From assembly GCA_019925795.1 (NCBI GenBank), contig CM034300.1:57518873-57582872 (forward strand): 64,000 nt of DNA, written 5' to 3'. The position numbers and the translations under genes were made by a program. Of this stretch, positions 31,389 to 42,969 are shown one piece after another. The notes beneath the pieces were generated by a model. That model saw only the letters and a program-made list of their open reading frames with translations. It made no database searches and was not told the origin of the DNA. Source of the stretch: Dendrobium chrysotoxum. Its lineage: Eukaryota > Streptophyta > Magnoliopsida > Asparagales > Orchidaceae. Within the stretch, counting starts at the first letter, position 1, and every line of letters starts with the position of its first letter.

Positions 31389-33710
31389 CTAATCTGAATA
31401 TCCAATAATCTCAAAAGAGGTACTATGCCTAGGGTACCAGATTCCTAGGTTTGAGGTCTCTAAAATATATCTAAGAATTCTCTTAACAACAGTCAGGTGG
31501 GACTCTTTAGGATCAGCTTGAAACCTAGTACAAAGATAAATACTAAATATAATATCAGGTCAGCTAGCAGTCAGGTAAAGCAGTGATCCAATTATTCCCC
31601 TAAACTTCTTCTGATCAACAGATTTTCCATTCGAATCCTTATCTAACTAAACATTGGAACTAATGGGACTATTGATTGACTTAGCTTTGTCCATTTCATA
31701 TTTCTTTAAGATGTCCTTAGTGTATTTTGATTGATTCAGAAAGATTCCATTATCCATTTACCTAATGCTAAACCCTAAAAAGTAGGATAATTCTCCCATT
31801 ATACTCATCTCAAACTCCTTACTCATTGTCTTAGAAAAATCATCACACAAATTATTATCAAAAGATCCCAAAAGTATATCATCAACATAGATCTAGACAA
31901 TGAGTAGATCATCTCCTACTTTCCTAAGGAAAAGGTTGGTGTCTACGCTCCCCTTAACAAACTCTCTTTCTAGTAGGAATGTGCTAAGCCTCTTATACCA
32001 AGCTCTGGGTGCCTGTTTCAATCCATATAAGGCATTTTTTAATTTGTAAATTTGATTTGGAAATTAGGAACTCTCAAAACCTGGGGGTTGCTCTACAAAG
32101 ACATCCTCTTTTATTACCCCATTTAAAAAGGCACTCTTGACATCCATTTGAAATAGCTTAAATCCCTTATAACAGGCAAAGGCTAGTAGCACCCTAATGG
32201 CTTCCAATCTAGCTACAGGGGCAAAGGTCTCCTCAAAATCAATCCTTTCAATTTGATTGTACCCCTTAGCCACCAATCTTGCCTTATTCCTAAACACCAC
32301 ACCAGAATCATTCATCTTATTCTTAAAGACCAACTTGGTTCCCACTACACTTTAATTCCTAGATCTTTCTACTAACTCCCAAACATCGTTCCTTATAAAT
32401 TGATTCAATTCCTCTTACAAAGCTAAGATCCAAAACTCATCAGAAAGTGCTTGATTGATGTTGGTGGGTTCAGTCATTGAGATAAAGGTAGAATGATTTA
32501 CTTCCTTCCTAAGTCCATGCCTAGTTCTAAAACCTTCAGAAGGGTCTCCTAAGATCAGTTCTTTAGGATGACTTGAAGCATATCTCCAATCAATAGGCAA
32601 AGTATTTGCAGGTTCTACCCTTTCCTCCAAATTTACAATTTTGATTCCTTGGGTAATCTCTCCTACAACTTCTTCTTCCTCAATTCTAGTCTCCTTAGGA
32701 TCAGATTCATCAAACACCACATGAGTTATCTCCTCCACCACCAAAGTCCTCTTATTAAACACCCTAAAGGATTTCCCCACACTAGAATAGCCTAAGAACA
32801 CTCCTTCATTAGATTTGGGGTCAAAATTTTCTAAGGATGATTTTCCATTGTTCAGAATAAAAACCTTACAACTAAAGACATGGAGGTGGGACAGGTTTGG
32901 AGTTCTACCCTTAAAGATCTCATAAGGTGTCTTATTCAGATTTGATCTAACATTTATCCTATTCAGCACATAACAGGCAATGTTCATCGCTTCAACCCAA
33001 AAATATTTTGGAAGTGAATACTCAGTAAGTATGGCTCTAGAGGCTTCCACTAAGATCCTATTCTTTCTTTGAGCTATCCCGTTCTGCTGAGGGGTCCTAG
33101 GAGCTAAAAAATTATGGCTAATCCCTTGCTCCTCACAAAATGTTCCAAATCTCACATTTTTCAACTCTCCACCATGATTACTATGAATAATCAAGATCTC
33201 ATAACCTAACTTCCTCTGAATCCAAGTGAAGAAAGACTTAAATTCATCAAATGACTCAGATTTATGTGACAAAAATTTAATCTAAGTGAACCTCGAATAA
33301 TCATCAACAATTACAAATCCATAAACTCTCCCCCCTAAGATGGCAGTGCTAATGGGTCCAAATAAATCCATGTGAAGGACTTCTAAAGGTCTAGAGGTAT
33401 TGATGTCCTTAATTAAGTGGGAAGAGGAGTGGACTTGCTTCCCTATTTGACAGGCATCACACAGGTGGTCCTTAGTGAACTTAAGCTTTGGGACACCTCT
33501 AACTAAGTCCTTTTGGGTGACTCTCCTAAGGGTTTTCATACTGGCATGACATAATCTCCTGTGCCACAACCAAGACTCATTAGCAGCAGTTTTTAAGTAA
33601 ATTGAAATATTAGTTTTAAAGAAGCTTACATCCAGCATGTAGACATTATTGATCCTTTATCCCTACAAAATAATTTTGTCATTTAAGCTTATAATGCAGC
33701 AAGTGGGCAG
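31389..33710 (-). pseudogene. pol of copia element C, downstream part, degraded
   Basis: Continues the pol that is interrupted by D. Open pieces: 33638-33282 (gag-pre-integrase zinc region SWLWHRRLCHASMKTLRR and start of the integrase core), 33272-32415 (integrase, IIHSNHGGELKN with Asp changed to Asn, PQQNGIAQRKNRILVEASRA) and 32345-32064 (RT start, LFQMDVKSAFLNG), then broken RT/RNase H to a deletion at about 31389. The linker codon that is TAG in A is TAA here. Dead. Confidence 0.88.
33706..33710. repeat. Left target site duplication of element D (GGCAG)
   Basis: GGCAG precedes the D 5' LTR and recurs at 44843-44847 right after the D 3' LTR. Removing D and one copy restores the C pol sequence context. 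Confidence 0.93.
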
Positions 33711-34024
33711 TGTTATGATTTATGTAAATCCGTTCGTTTAAGAAAATTTTGATACAAATTATTTTTTATGATTACAAAAATTTTTTATTTGTTTTATTCT
33801 TCTCCTAACATATATTGGAGTTTCTTTTTTTATGCACTAACATGTTCTTTCAGGATAATTTGCACTCCAGATTTCTGAAGACTTCAAGTTCATGTGTTAA
33901 TGTTTATTGAAAGTTAAGTCTACTTTTTTATTTTTCTTGAGTCTGAGAGAGTGTGATTGTAAGTTGGATAACTATGCACACACACATACAATGGGGGAGT
34001 GAAAACATATTTTTTTTTAAACTG

Positions 34025-34590
34025 ATCGTACAGTACGATATACAATCGTACGGGACGATCTGTATATATGTCCTCCATAACTAACCTATTTGGCTTGAAA
34101 TTTTTTTCCTAAGTTCAGTTTGTAAAGTATGAAATAGATTTTATACATGATATTTTGTGGTACGGAAGGCTCTGAATTGGGTTCGTACAGGTTCGTACGG
34201 GACGAATTGTTCATTTTTTGAACTATTCATACAATACAAAATGGATTTCGTACATGATATTTTATGGTACGAAGGGCTCTGAATTAGGTTCGTACAGGTT
34301 CGTACGAGACGAATTGTTCATTTTTTGAACTATTCGTACAGTACGAAATGGATTTCATACATGATATTTTATGGTATGAAGGGCTCTGAATTGGGTTCAT
34401 ATAGGTTCGTACGGGATGAATTGTTCAATTTTTGAACTATTCATACAGTACGAAATATAATTCGTACAAGAGGATTTGAGGTACGAACAGCCCTGACTTT
34501 GATTCGTATAGGATCGTACGAGACAAATCGTTCAATGATTTGAACTATTCATACAGTACGAAGATTGATCGTACAGGATGATCGGGATGC
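34025..34590 (+). promoter_or_regulatory. GTAC-type palindromes in a ~109-bp tandem repeat, U3 of D
   Basis: A first dyad pair ATCGTACAGTACGAT / ATCGTACGGGACGAT (34025/34045, 20 bp). Then a tandem unit of about 106-109 bp begins GTTCGTACAGGTTCGTACGG (at about 34179, 34288, 34397, 34503). Each unit holds TTCGTACGGGACGAA and TTCGTACAGTACGAA dyads. The unit length is close to the pair-to-pair distance in A although sequence similarity is low. The 3' LTR has the same array at about 43290-43840. Confidence 0.75.
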
Positions 34591-34874
34591 ATGAAACTTA
34601 AAAATTTCAGTTTTTGGATGATTTTTCTTGTCCTTAGTATTTAAGGACCTTTAAACTGACTTGTATGATGATGCTTCTATGAATTTCTTCTTGAGAGAGG
34701 AAGGGAGAGTGATAAGGGAGAGTGTTAGGGTGTGAGTTGAGTGAGATCCTTAGAGTAAAAAATTAAGAGGGGATTCATAAAGTTATCCAAGAGTGAGGAT
34801 TTCATTATTTTGTACTTCAAGTCACTTCTCTATCTCTTTGAAGACTCTTGAGAGAAGATCTTTGAAGAAGGTCC

Positions 34875-35160
34875 GGTTCTCTGCCGTCACCAGGAGGGTG
34901 AGAAAGGACGACTGGTTCTCTGCCGTCACCAGGAGGGTGAAAAAGGATGATTGGTTCTCTACTGTTACCAAGAGGGTGAGAAAGGACGACTAGTTCTCTG
35001 CTGTCACCAGGAGGGTGAAAAAGGATTATTGGTTCTCTGTCGTCACCAGGAGTGTGAGGAAGGATAACTGGTTCTTTGCCGTCACCAGGAGGATGAAAAA
35101 GGATGATTGGTTCTCTACCGTCACTTGGAGAGTGAAAAAGGATGACGGTTCTCTACCGCA
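34875..35160 (+). repeat. 39-bp minisatellite in the D 5' LTR
   Basis: Seven units plus a partial one of 39 bp, beginning GGTTCTCTGCCGTCACCAGG. Two variants tend to alternate: units ending GAGAAAGGACGACT and units ending GAAAAAGGATGATT, giving a 78-bp higher-order repeat. Read in the sense frame each unit is 13 residues (WFSAVTRRVKKDD). Confidence 0.9.
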
Positions 35161-35587
35161 TCGAGTTGGTGGAAGAGAGTTTGTAAAGGCTTCTCCGCCT
35201 TGCTGTGGGGGCAAAAGGAGAGTCACTTGAGTTTAGTGCAATACCTAGAGAAGGAGCCTCTAAGGAGTGGATGTATGTGGTGTTTGACCGAACCACTATA
35301 AATTCTGGTGTTTTTTGTTCTTATTTTTTATTTTATGCACTGTTATTTTTATGCATTTTATTTTTCTATGGTTGAATTTTTGAGATTGAAAAAGATTTAA
35401 AAAATTCACTATGTTCGTACTGTACGAAGGTAAATCGTACTGTACGATTTCCATAAGTTTTTACATATAAGTTTTTCAAAATTCCAGGAGAAATTTTTAA
35501 AAGGACCTATTCACCCCCACCCCCACCCCCTCTTGGTTAGCCCAGGGACGTAAGTAATAGGTCTAATAACCTATTCAGACTTTCAAG

Positions 35588-35600
35588 TGGTATCAGAGCC
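35588..35600 (+). other. Primer binding site of D (initiator tRNA-Met)
   Basis: TGGTATCAGAGCC two bases after the LTR; a perfect standard plant copia site. Confidence 0.95.
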
Positions 35601-35643
35601 TATTTCAAAAAAAACTGTTTAAACTACTTTTTGAAATTCGATC

Positions 35644-36715
35644 ATGGCTAATTTTGGAAACCGAAACACTTTAGAAGGTTACTCGATCACTAGACCACCT
35701 TTGTTTGATAATATCCCATTTGTTTTTTAGAAAACTTGCATGTCTACCTTTCTACAATCTCTTGATTATCGCATGTGGATGTTAGTACAGGAAGGTTATA
35801 ATGAACCCACTAGAATTGTAGAAGGAATTAGAGTTCAAACACCTTTTACTGAATAGATTATAGAAGAACGTGAGCTAGCTCAATTAAATACAAAGTGTTT
35901 GAATAGCTTCTTTTGTGCTTTAAAATCATAAGACTACATGAGTGTTTCTACTTATAAATCAGGAAAAGAAATTTGGGATAGGCTTTGCATCACTTATGAA
36001 GGTACAAATAAAGTGAAGCAAACTAGGTTGAACATTCTTTTACACGACTATAAACTATTTCGCATGAAACCGAATGAATCAATCTCTGACATGTATACAC
36101 GCTTTACTCATATTGCTACTTCATTGTATGCCTTAGGTAGGGAATTAACGAATGCAGAAAAAGTAAATAAGATACTTCATTGTTTACCTACTGCTTATAA
36201 TGCAAAGATAACTGTTATAACTAAATTAAAAGATTTAAATGTATATTCTATTGACAATCTTCTTGGATCACTAATTGCCTATGAGCAATCTGTGACTCAA
36301 AGACAGATTGATGCAGGAGACAAGCGGAAGGAGAAGAACATAGCTTTAAAGGTGGATGGTTCAGATAGTGATCAGTCACCACCTGAGCATGAAGAGGACA
36401 TTGCCTTAATGATAAGGCAGTTTATGAGTTTCCTAAGGAGGAAGCAGAGAAGACGCCAACAATGGAACAAGAGTAATTTCCATAGAAATGCAAAGGCTTC
36501 TAACGATGTTATTTTCTATGAATGCAGGAAGCCAAGTCATATAAAGATTGAATGCCCCAATCTTAAGGGAAATCCTAGCAAGGAGAAGGCCGAGGAGAAA
36601 CCAAAGGAATAAAGGGGTAAAAAGAGACTTCAATGAGCTTTTTGGGCGGACTCAACTTCAGATTCCTCAAAAACTGTAGCAGAAGAGGAAGTCATAAATT
36701 TGTGCTTGATGGCTA
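35644..36715 (+). pseudogene. gag of copia element D, degraded and internally deleted
   Basis: Starts ATG at 35644 with MANFGNRNTLEGYSITRPPL. Stops interrupt the first 100 codons (for example after NIPFVF and after PFTE). The main open piece is 35938-36612 (copia gag domain, HDYKLFRMKPNESISDMYTR). The first knuckle reads FYECRKPSHIKIEC with its first cysteine lost. At about 36735 the sequence passes from SDQEEE in the acidic segment directly to SLTRPHESIWYLDSG of the protease, so the coiled coil and second knuckle are deleted. Confidence 0.9.
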
Positions 36716-36739
36716 ACAATCTTGATCAATCAGATCAAG

Positions 36740-39700
36740 AAGAGGAACGCTCTCTCACAAGACCTCATGAGAGCATTTGGTACCTGGACAGCGGCTACTC
36801 TAAGCATATGATTGAAGATGTGAAACAATTTATAACGCTGGAAGCCAGGAATGGAGGCAAGGTTACACTTGGAAATAATACTACCAAGCGAGTAGTAGGT
36901 ACAGGTATTATTGGAAACTCAAAGAACTTTATGACTGAAAATGTTCTGTTAGTTGATGGTTTAAAATATAATCTGTTGAGCATAAGTCAATTGTGTGACA
37001 AAGGTTATCATATCAAATTTTTGCCTACTAGTTGTGTTATCAGTCAGAATGGACTTGTTGTATTGAATGGTGATAGAACAAATAATATTTACATGCTAGA
37101 TTTGAATGCGATAAAACCTTCTACTACTTTTTGTTTGAAAACTGTATCAGATGAATCTTGGTTATGGTATAGAAGGCTTTGTCACTCTAGCATAAAAAAT
37201 CTTAGAAAAATCACCCAAAAAGAGTTAGTCTGAGGTGTACCCAAACTTGACTTTACTAAAGATCACTTTTGTGATGCATGTCAATTAGGAAAACAAGTCA
37301 GATCCTCTTTTAATTCAATCAAGGAGGTTAGAACTAGCAAGCCCTTAGAAATCGTACACATGGATCTATTTGGACCTGTTAGTACCTTAAGTCTAGGAGG
37401 AAAGAGATATGGGTATGTAATAGTGGATGATTATTCAAGATTCACATGGATTAGATTTTTATATCATAAAAGTGAATCTTTCGAGGAGTTTAGAGATTTT
37501 GCTACTTGGATTCAGAGAAAACTAGGTCTAGAAATTATAACAATCCAAAGTGATCATGGGGGAGAATTTGAAAATGAGTTGTTTAATGATTTTTGCAAAT
37601 CTCATGGGATAGACCATAACTTCTCAGCTTCTAGGACACCTCAACAGAATGGAGAAGTTGAGAGAAAGAACAGGATATTGGTTGAAACTACTAGAGCTAT
37701 GTTGGAAGAATATTCATTTCCAATATACTTTTGGGCTAAAGCAGTTAACACCACATGTTATGTGTTAATAGGGTAAACATTAGATTAAAATTAAACAAGA
37801 CACCCTATGAACTTCTTAAAGGTAGGATTCCCAACCTCTCACACCTACATGTTTTTGGATGTAAGGTGTTCATACACAATCATGGAAAAACTATCTTAGG
37901 AAAATTTGATCCAAAATCTGATGAAGGATTTTTTCTAGGATATTCTAGTGTTGGAAAATCCTATAGAGTTTTCAATAGAAGGACTTTGGTAGTTGAGGAG
38001 ACCACTCATATTGTTTTTGATTAATCTGATAATAGTGAGAGGTCTAGGTTGGTGGAAGATCAAATTATTAAAACAACCCAAAAACTTGAAAATCAAAAAG
38101 TTAAAGGAAGGGTTTAAAAGGAAGAAGTGAACCAATTGCCTAGAGATTTGAATTATCTCAAGAGTCATCCTAAAGAGTTGATTTTAGGAGACCCAAGTGA
38201 AGGAGTTAGGACTAGGCATGGTTTGAGGAAAGAAGTAAATCATTCAGCGTTTATTTCAATGATTGAACCCACCAATATTGATCAAGCACTTATGGATGAA
38301 TTTTGGATTTTGGCCATACAAGAAGAATTGAATCAATTTAAAAGAAATGATGTTTGAGAATTAATTGAAAGGCCAAAAGATCAAAGTGTAGTTGGGACTA
38401 AGTGGGTGTTCAAAAATAAAATGAATGATTCAAGAGTTGTGATAAGGAATAAGGCTATATTGGTAGCTAAGGGGTATAATCAAATAGAAGGAATTGATTT
38501 TGAAGAGACATTTGCCCCTGTAACAAGACTTGAAGTAATTAGAGTGTTGTTAGCCTTTGCCTGTTTTAAAGATTTCAAATTATATCAAATGGATGTTAAA
38601 AGTGCCTTTCTAAATGGGGTGATAGAAGAGGATGTTTATGTTGAGCAACCTCCAGGTTTTAAAAATTCTAAATTCCCAAATCATGTTTTTAAATTGAAAA
38701 AGGCATTATATAAACTAAAACAGGCACCTCGATCATGGTATGAGAGGTTAAGCACTTTCCTATTAAAAGGATCATTTGTCAAAGAAAGTGTAGACACCAC
38801 TCTATTTTTTAAAAGAGTTGGAAATGAAATACTCATTGTATAAATATATATTGATGACATCATTTTTGGATCAACTGATAAAAGTCTTTGTGATGAATTT
38901 TCAAAAATAATGAGTAGTGAATTTGAGATGATTTTAATGGGTAACTTGAGTTATTTTCTTGGTTTTAGCATAAAGCAAAATAAGGAAGGAACTTTTCTAT
39001 GTTAATCTAAGTATGTTAAGGATATCCTCAAAAAGTATGAAATGGATAATGCTAAATCTGTAACTACACCCATGAGTTTCTCGATATTATTAGATAAGGA
39101 TCCTAAGGGAAAATCTGTTGATCAAAAGAAGTTTAGATAAATAATTGGATCATTGCTTTACTTGACTGCTAGCAGACATGACATCATGTTTAGTGTTTGC
39201 TTATGTACTAGATTTCAAACCAATCCAAAGAAATCACATTTGACAGCAGTGAAAAGAATTTTAAGATATCTTCTGGGAACTCAAAATTTACAGATTTGGT
39301 ATCCTAAGAATAGTTCTTCTTTTAAAATAATTGGATACTCAGATTCTGATTTTACAGGCTATAGGGGTAATAGGAAGAGTACTTTTGGGACTTGTCAATT
39401 TATTGGAAATTCTTTAGTATCTTGGTCCAGTAGGAAACAAAATTCAGTAGCACTTTCTACAGCTGAAGCAGAATATATTGCCTTAGGGAGTTGTGTTGCA
39501 CATGTGCATTGGTTGAAATAGCAAATGATTGACTTAGGATTTTCTATTGGTACCATTCCAATTTTTTGTGATAACACCAGTGCAATTTGCATTTCTAAAA
39601 ATCCTATTCAACATTCTAGAATAAAGCACATTGATATAAGGCATCATTTCATACGAGATCATATAGCGAAAGGGGAAATTGAACTACATCATGTCGCAAC

Positions 39701-39797
39701 TAAAGATCAACTTGCAGATATTTTCATAAAACTCTTAGCTTTTGACACTTTTAGCATTTTAAGGACAAGTCTAGGTGTAATTGATCTTAATGCTTAA
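36740..39797 (+). pseudogene. pol of copia element D, degraded
   Basis: Open pieces: 36700-37233 (protease WYLDSGYSKHM, zinc region start), 37360-37776 (integrase core, IQSDHGGEF, PQQNGEVERKNRILVETTRA), 37755-38024, 38127-38357, 38406-38843 (RT, LYQMDVKSAFLNG), then YIDD near 38850, 39153-39521 (RNase H, STAEAEYIAL) and 39525-39797 (HIDIRHHFIRDHIAKGE to DLNA-stop). About ten stops or frameshifts break it. The linker codon is CAA, but a TGG-to-TGA stop follows at NDV-stop-ELIER (38357 region). Confidence 0.92.
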
Positions 39798-39895
39798 TAA
39801 AAATTTCTGTAAATTTTGTTTTTATAAATGTTTATTAGTTTGTTTCTAATCTATAATGTTTTTTTGTGTGTTATTTTGTATGTCTTCTCTAATTT

Positions 39896-39934
<39 letters not shown>

Positions 39935-40012
39935 TCTTGTCTTATGTTTGTCTTTAATTGAGTGCTGAAAACCTGTAGAAGTGATGTGACGAAACATAAC
40001 CTTTTTATGTAT
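39798..40012 (+). other. Spacer after D pol with (TA)n
   Basis: Non-coding. It contains a TA dinucleotide run (39901-39930) and ends where the ORF3 palindrome block starts. Confidence 0.8.
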
Positions 40013-40458
40013 ATTCATACTGTACGATGATGTCATCATACTGTACGATTGTAGGAGTCTTCGTCTGTACGAATGGGGAGGTTTCACGGTTAGTGACAGT
40101 TATTAGTGTTGATCATCCCGGACGAATACATTTTCGTCTATATGAGCCATGTGTCAATTTGGATAAGGACAAACCTAACCGTCGCTGAACGATCCTTTAA
40201 TATCATGATCGTCTCGGATAAACACGTCAACGTCTGTACGATCAGGAAGTCAAAAAGCCTGTACGAGAGGATGCCTCCGGACGATCAGTTTACGAAAAAC
40301 CATTTCATTTTGACTGCTTTCATCCGTCCCGGATGAAAAAAATTTTGTCTTGTATGAAGTGATTTCATACAGTACGATTAAACTGATTTTCTATAAAAAG
40401 GAGGGTCATTTTCTCCCATTTCACCTTCACTTGAAACCCTTTAGAGCATAGTATAGAG
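40013..40458 (+). promoter_or_regulatory. Palindrome block, TATA-like box and leader upstream of D ORF3
   Basis: Dyads begin with a 21-bp pair, TTCATACTGTACGAT (40014) and ATCATACTGTACGAT (40035), and continue with mixed GTAC and GTCC half-sites to CATACAGTACGATTAAACTG (about 40368). CTATAAAAAG (40391-40400) follows and then the ORF3 ATG at 40459. This repeats the LTR plan: palindromes, TATA, leader. I infer an internal promoter for an ORF3 transcript. Confidence 0.55.
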
Positions 40459-41550
40459 ATGTCAGGAAGTGAAAAAAGAGTGCGTCAATCTAGAGGGACT
40501 TCTTCTAGGAGGGACTAGGATGACAATTTTTTGAGTGGACAAAATGAAGAGGCATACTATAGGTATGCCGCATCAAAAATCACTCATTCCCGCATTCTAT
40601 TACAGGAAAACCTCCACTTTGCAGTAATGCCTTTATTCGATGCTACTCAATTTTCTTTCCTTCTCACTCTGATCTACTCATACAATAAAGACCTTTTTCA
40701 CGTATTTCTAGCCAACATGACTTTTAGTTAGGATCACACTAGGGTCTCATCTTATATCTTGAAACAAAGAGTAGAAATTACTAAGGAGAATATAGGAGCA
40801 TATTTTCATTTAATAACTATGGGCATACAGGAAAATACTTTAACTGCTCGATCTGACTATGACTGGTCTGAAGTCAATCAGGTTATTAGAGGTATAAGAC
40901 AACCAACTCATGTTCCTCGAGTCGACACCTTAAACAAAAATGCCCGAATAATTCAACATGTTCTTAGAAGCTCTATCATTCCTAAGGCCGGAGATAGAGT
41001 AAACATGACCCCTCTTCTCTCTTGTGTCACTTACCTGATCATGTCTGGTCAACCTATCGATGAAGCCCAACTGCTTTTGGACTATATCTTTTACCTTACT
41101 GATATTTGCCATCCCAATGTAAAGAGGAAGAAGAATATTGCTTTTGGTCATGTAATCTGTTTTATTCCTGAGAAGAAGTACAATATAATCCATCCTGATG
41201 GACCCTCAGAACTCCCACTCTATTTCACTGATGCCTCTTTTAGAGCACTTTTTGGGAGAGATGAAAATGTAATTAGTTCTGATGATGAACCTGCTCCTGC
41301 TCCTGCACCTGCACCTGGACCCAACCAAAACTTCTACCAGGATATTGTCCAGCGATTTAATAGGATGGATCAAAAATTTGATCATATGGAGGCGCACCTG
41401 AAGCAGCAGGATGATCGGTACAAAGAAGATAGGGGGTGGATAAGGGACCAATTTGAGTCTGTTAATATGAATATTGTAACGCTTAATAGCTATTTTGCTC
41501 TATTTGGCGCTCCACCACCTCCTCCAGATCATGGTCCATCAGATTACTAG
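40459..41550 (+). pseudogene. ORF3 of element D: Sirevirus third-gene protein, two stops
   Basis: One frame of 363 codons from ATG 40459 to TAG 41548-41550, interrupted only by TAG at 40516-40518 and 40729-40731. N-terminus MSGSEKRVRQSRGTSS; middle domain with HVFLANMTFS, YDWSEVNQV, ARIIQHVLRSSIIPKAGDR, TPLLSCVTYLIM and FGHVICF; then DDEPAPAPAPAPGP, a coiled coil (MDQKFDHMEAHLKQQDDRYK) and a PPPPP tail. Clearly homologous to B ORF3. The three-part plan (helical domain, acidic/proline linker, coiled coil) resembles ORFs with the putative plant transposon protein domain (PF20167) in gypsy elements. No membrane span is seen. Function unknown. Confidence 0.75.
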
Positions 41551-42969
41551 CAGGATGTGTGTTGGCTTGGCTTGGCTTTGGATATGACTATTTTTATTGT
41601 TCTTCTAAGTTGTTGGGTTGTTAGTTGTTTGCACTTGTGGTTGTTTGTATTTTCTTTGATTATTGTATGGGAAGTAGCAAGTGAAATCTTAGGTGATTGT
41701 GGATTTAATGTAAAAGCTTGCTATGATTAGATGTTTTAATTGATATCATGAATGAAAAAGTTTAATATTTATGTGCATATTATTCTGTGATAATGAGTAT
41801 GACTGGATTTTACTAATTCTAAAATACTCAATTATAATTGATTAAATTTCTAAAATATTAATTGAGTTTATATTACAATAGAAAATTCTGTGCATAACTT
41901 TAAATTCTCAAAATATTTAGATTTCATTATGATTTGGTGTAGATTAGAAGATCTTATTTTATCTTATTTTAGACATGTATTACTTAGCTAAGATTGTTAT
42001 ATATTTGATGTCTTAATATTACTCTCATATTCTATATCAAAGTGTTGATTATTGCAGTTGTGACCCAGAGATAGTGTTGTTGAAAAGAATCTTTTTAAAT
42101 AAAAATAAAACAAGAAAAGCTTGAAAAGATGCACAAAATGTGCCATACTGAAAAGAAGCGAAATGTCACCAAATCTAGAAAAATGCACAAAGTGTGTCAT
42201 ACAATAAAAGATGCGCAATATCGCCAAACCTAGAAAGAGGCACAAAATTAGCCCACATTTTTGAAAAGATGCGCAAAGTCGCCAATTGTTCTTTCCTTTA
42301 GTATTTTCTCCAAGTTCACTAATCAATGATTGTCACTTTTAACTTAGAAATTTGGTAATGTTATTTCATCTTTTGTGCAAAAGTTGAGGCTACTAATCTG
42401 TCTAATACATTACTACTTTAGATCAACTTTTCTTCTCCTTATTATAATATGCAATCTAGACCTTTTTGTGTCTTTACTTTTTGCATTTGATTTGAATATT
42501 ATAGTTAAACTTCATTTAACATTATTCCACTTCTCAACTATTTTGAGTGCCTCTTTTTGTTGTTGACAAAAGGGGGAGAGTTTTATTGTTTGACTTTGTT
42601 TGATTGATGGTATCAGTTTTATTGTTTGACTTTGTTTGATTGATTTTGTTTGACTTGTTACATTTAATTTTTTTTTAGTTGCTTGTGTATGTGTTTGTCT
42701 TGTATGTGCTTAGGTGTAGTGCTTATGTTGCATGTCTTGTTTTTTTTTAGGTTTCTTACCCTTCCCTTCGCTTATTCAGTATGTTAGATTATCTAATCTC
42801 CTTTTATCCTTTGTTTAGGATAGGTCATTTCTTTAGGGGAAGCTTTGGATTTAGGGGGAGTGTAGGAGCTCATTTACTTAGGGGGAGTGTACATTTAGTG
42901 GAAGTTTAGGAGGCATTTGAACTTAAATCAAACAAAAAAATGTTTTGCCATCATGAAAAAGGGGGAGAT
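41551..42969 (+). other. 3' untranslated region of D with hairpin array and polypurine tracts
   Basis: A/T-rich, no gene. The hairpin array is at 42115-42290; then CAAAAGGGGGAGAG (42567-42580), two TTAGGGGGAGTGTA tracts (about 42861 and 42880) and the terminal tract AAAAAGGGGGAGAT (42956-42969) flush with the 3' LTR. In B and A the hairpin array lies before the ORF3 position, here it lies after ORF3. Confidence 0.75.
42115..42290 (+). repeat. Hairpin-rich repeat array in the 3' region of D
   Basis: Units such as GATGCACAAAATGTGCC (GCACA-AAA-TGTGC type), ATGCACAAAGTGTGTC, AAAGATGCGCAATATCGCC and AGAGGCACAAAATTAGCCC. Homologous to the arrays of A, B and C. Confidence 0.7.

Larger units (their letters stand above)
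33711..35585 (+). repeat. 5' LTR of copia element D
   Basis: 1875 bp, TGTTATGATTTATG to CTTTCA. Order: U3 with GTAC-type palindromes and a roughly 109-bp tandem repeat (about 34085-34590), TATA-like GTATTTAAGG (about 34637-34646), leader, 39-bp minisatellite (34875-35160), conserved GACCGAACCACTATAAATTC (35286-35305), CACCCCCACCCCCACCCCC tract (35512-35530) and end. Plus-strand ORFs inside are repeat readings, not genes. Confidence 0.92.

Noticed and set aside
34793..35230. Repeat protein MRISLFCTSS...RKDD as a real gene
   Set aside because: It is the sense reading of the LTR minisatellite; I keep the frame conservation as a finding but do not call a gene.
35588..35600. tRNA gene at the primer sites
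   Set aside because: Only the 12-18 bases complementary to a tRNA 3' end are present, not a tRNA fold.
40391..40400. TATA box as proof of an ORF3 promoter
   Set aside because: A/T-rich DNA gives such words by chance; I use it only together with the dyads, position and ATG.
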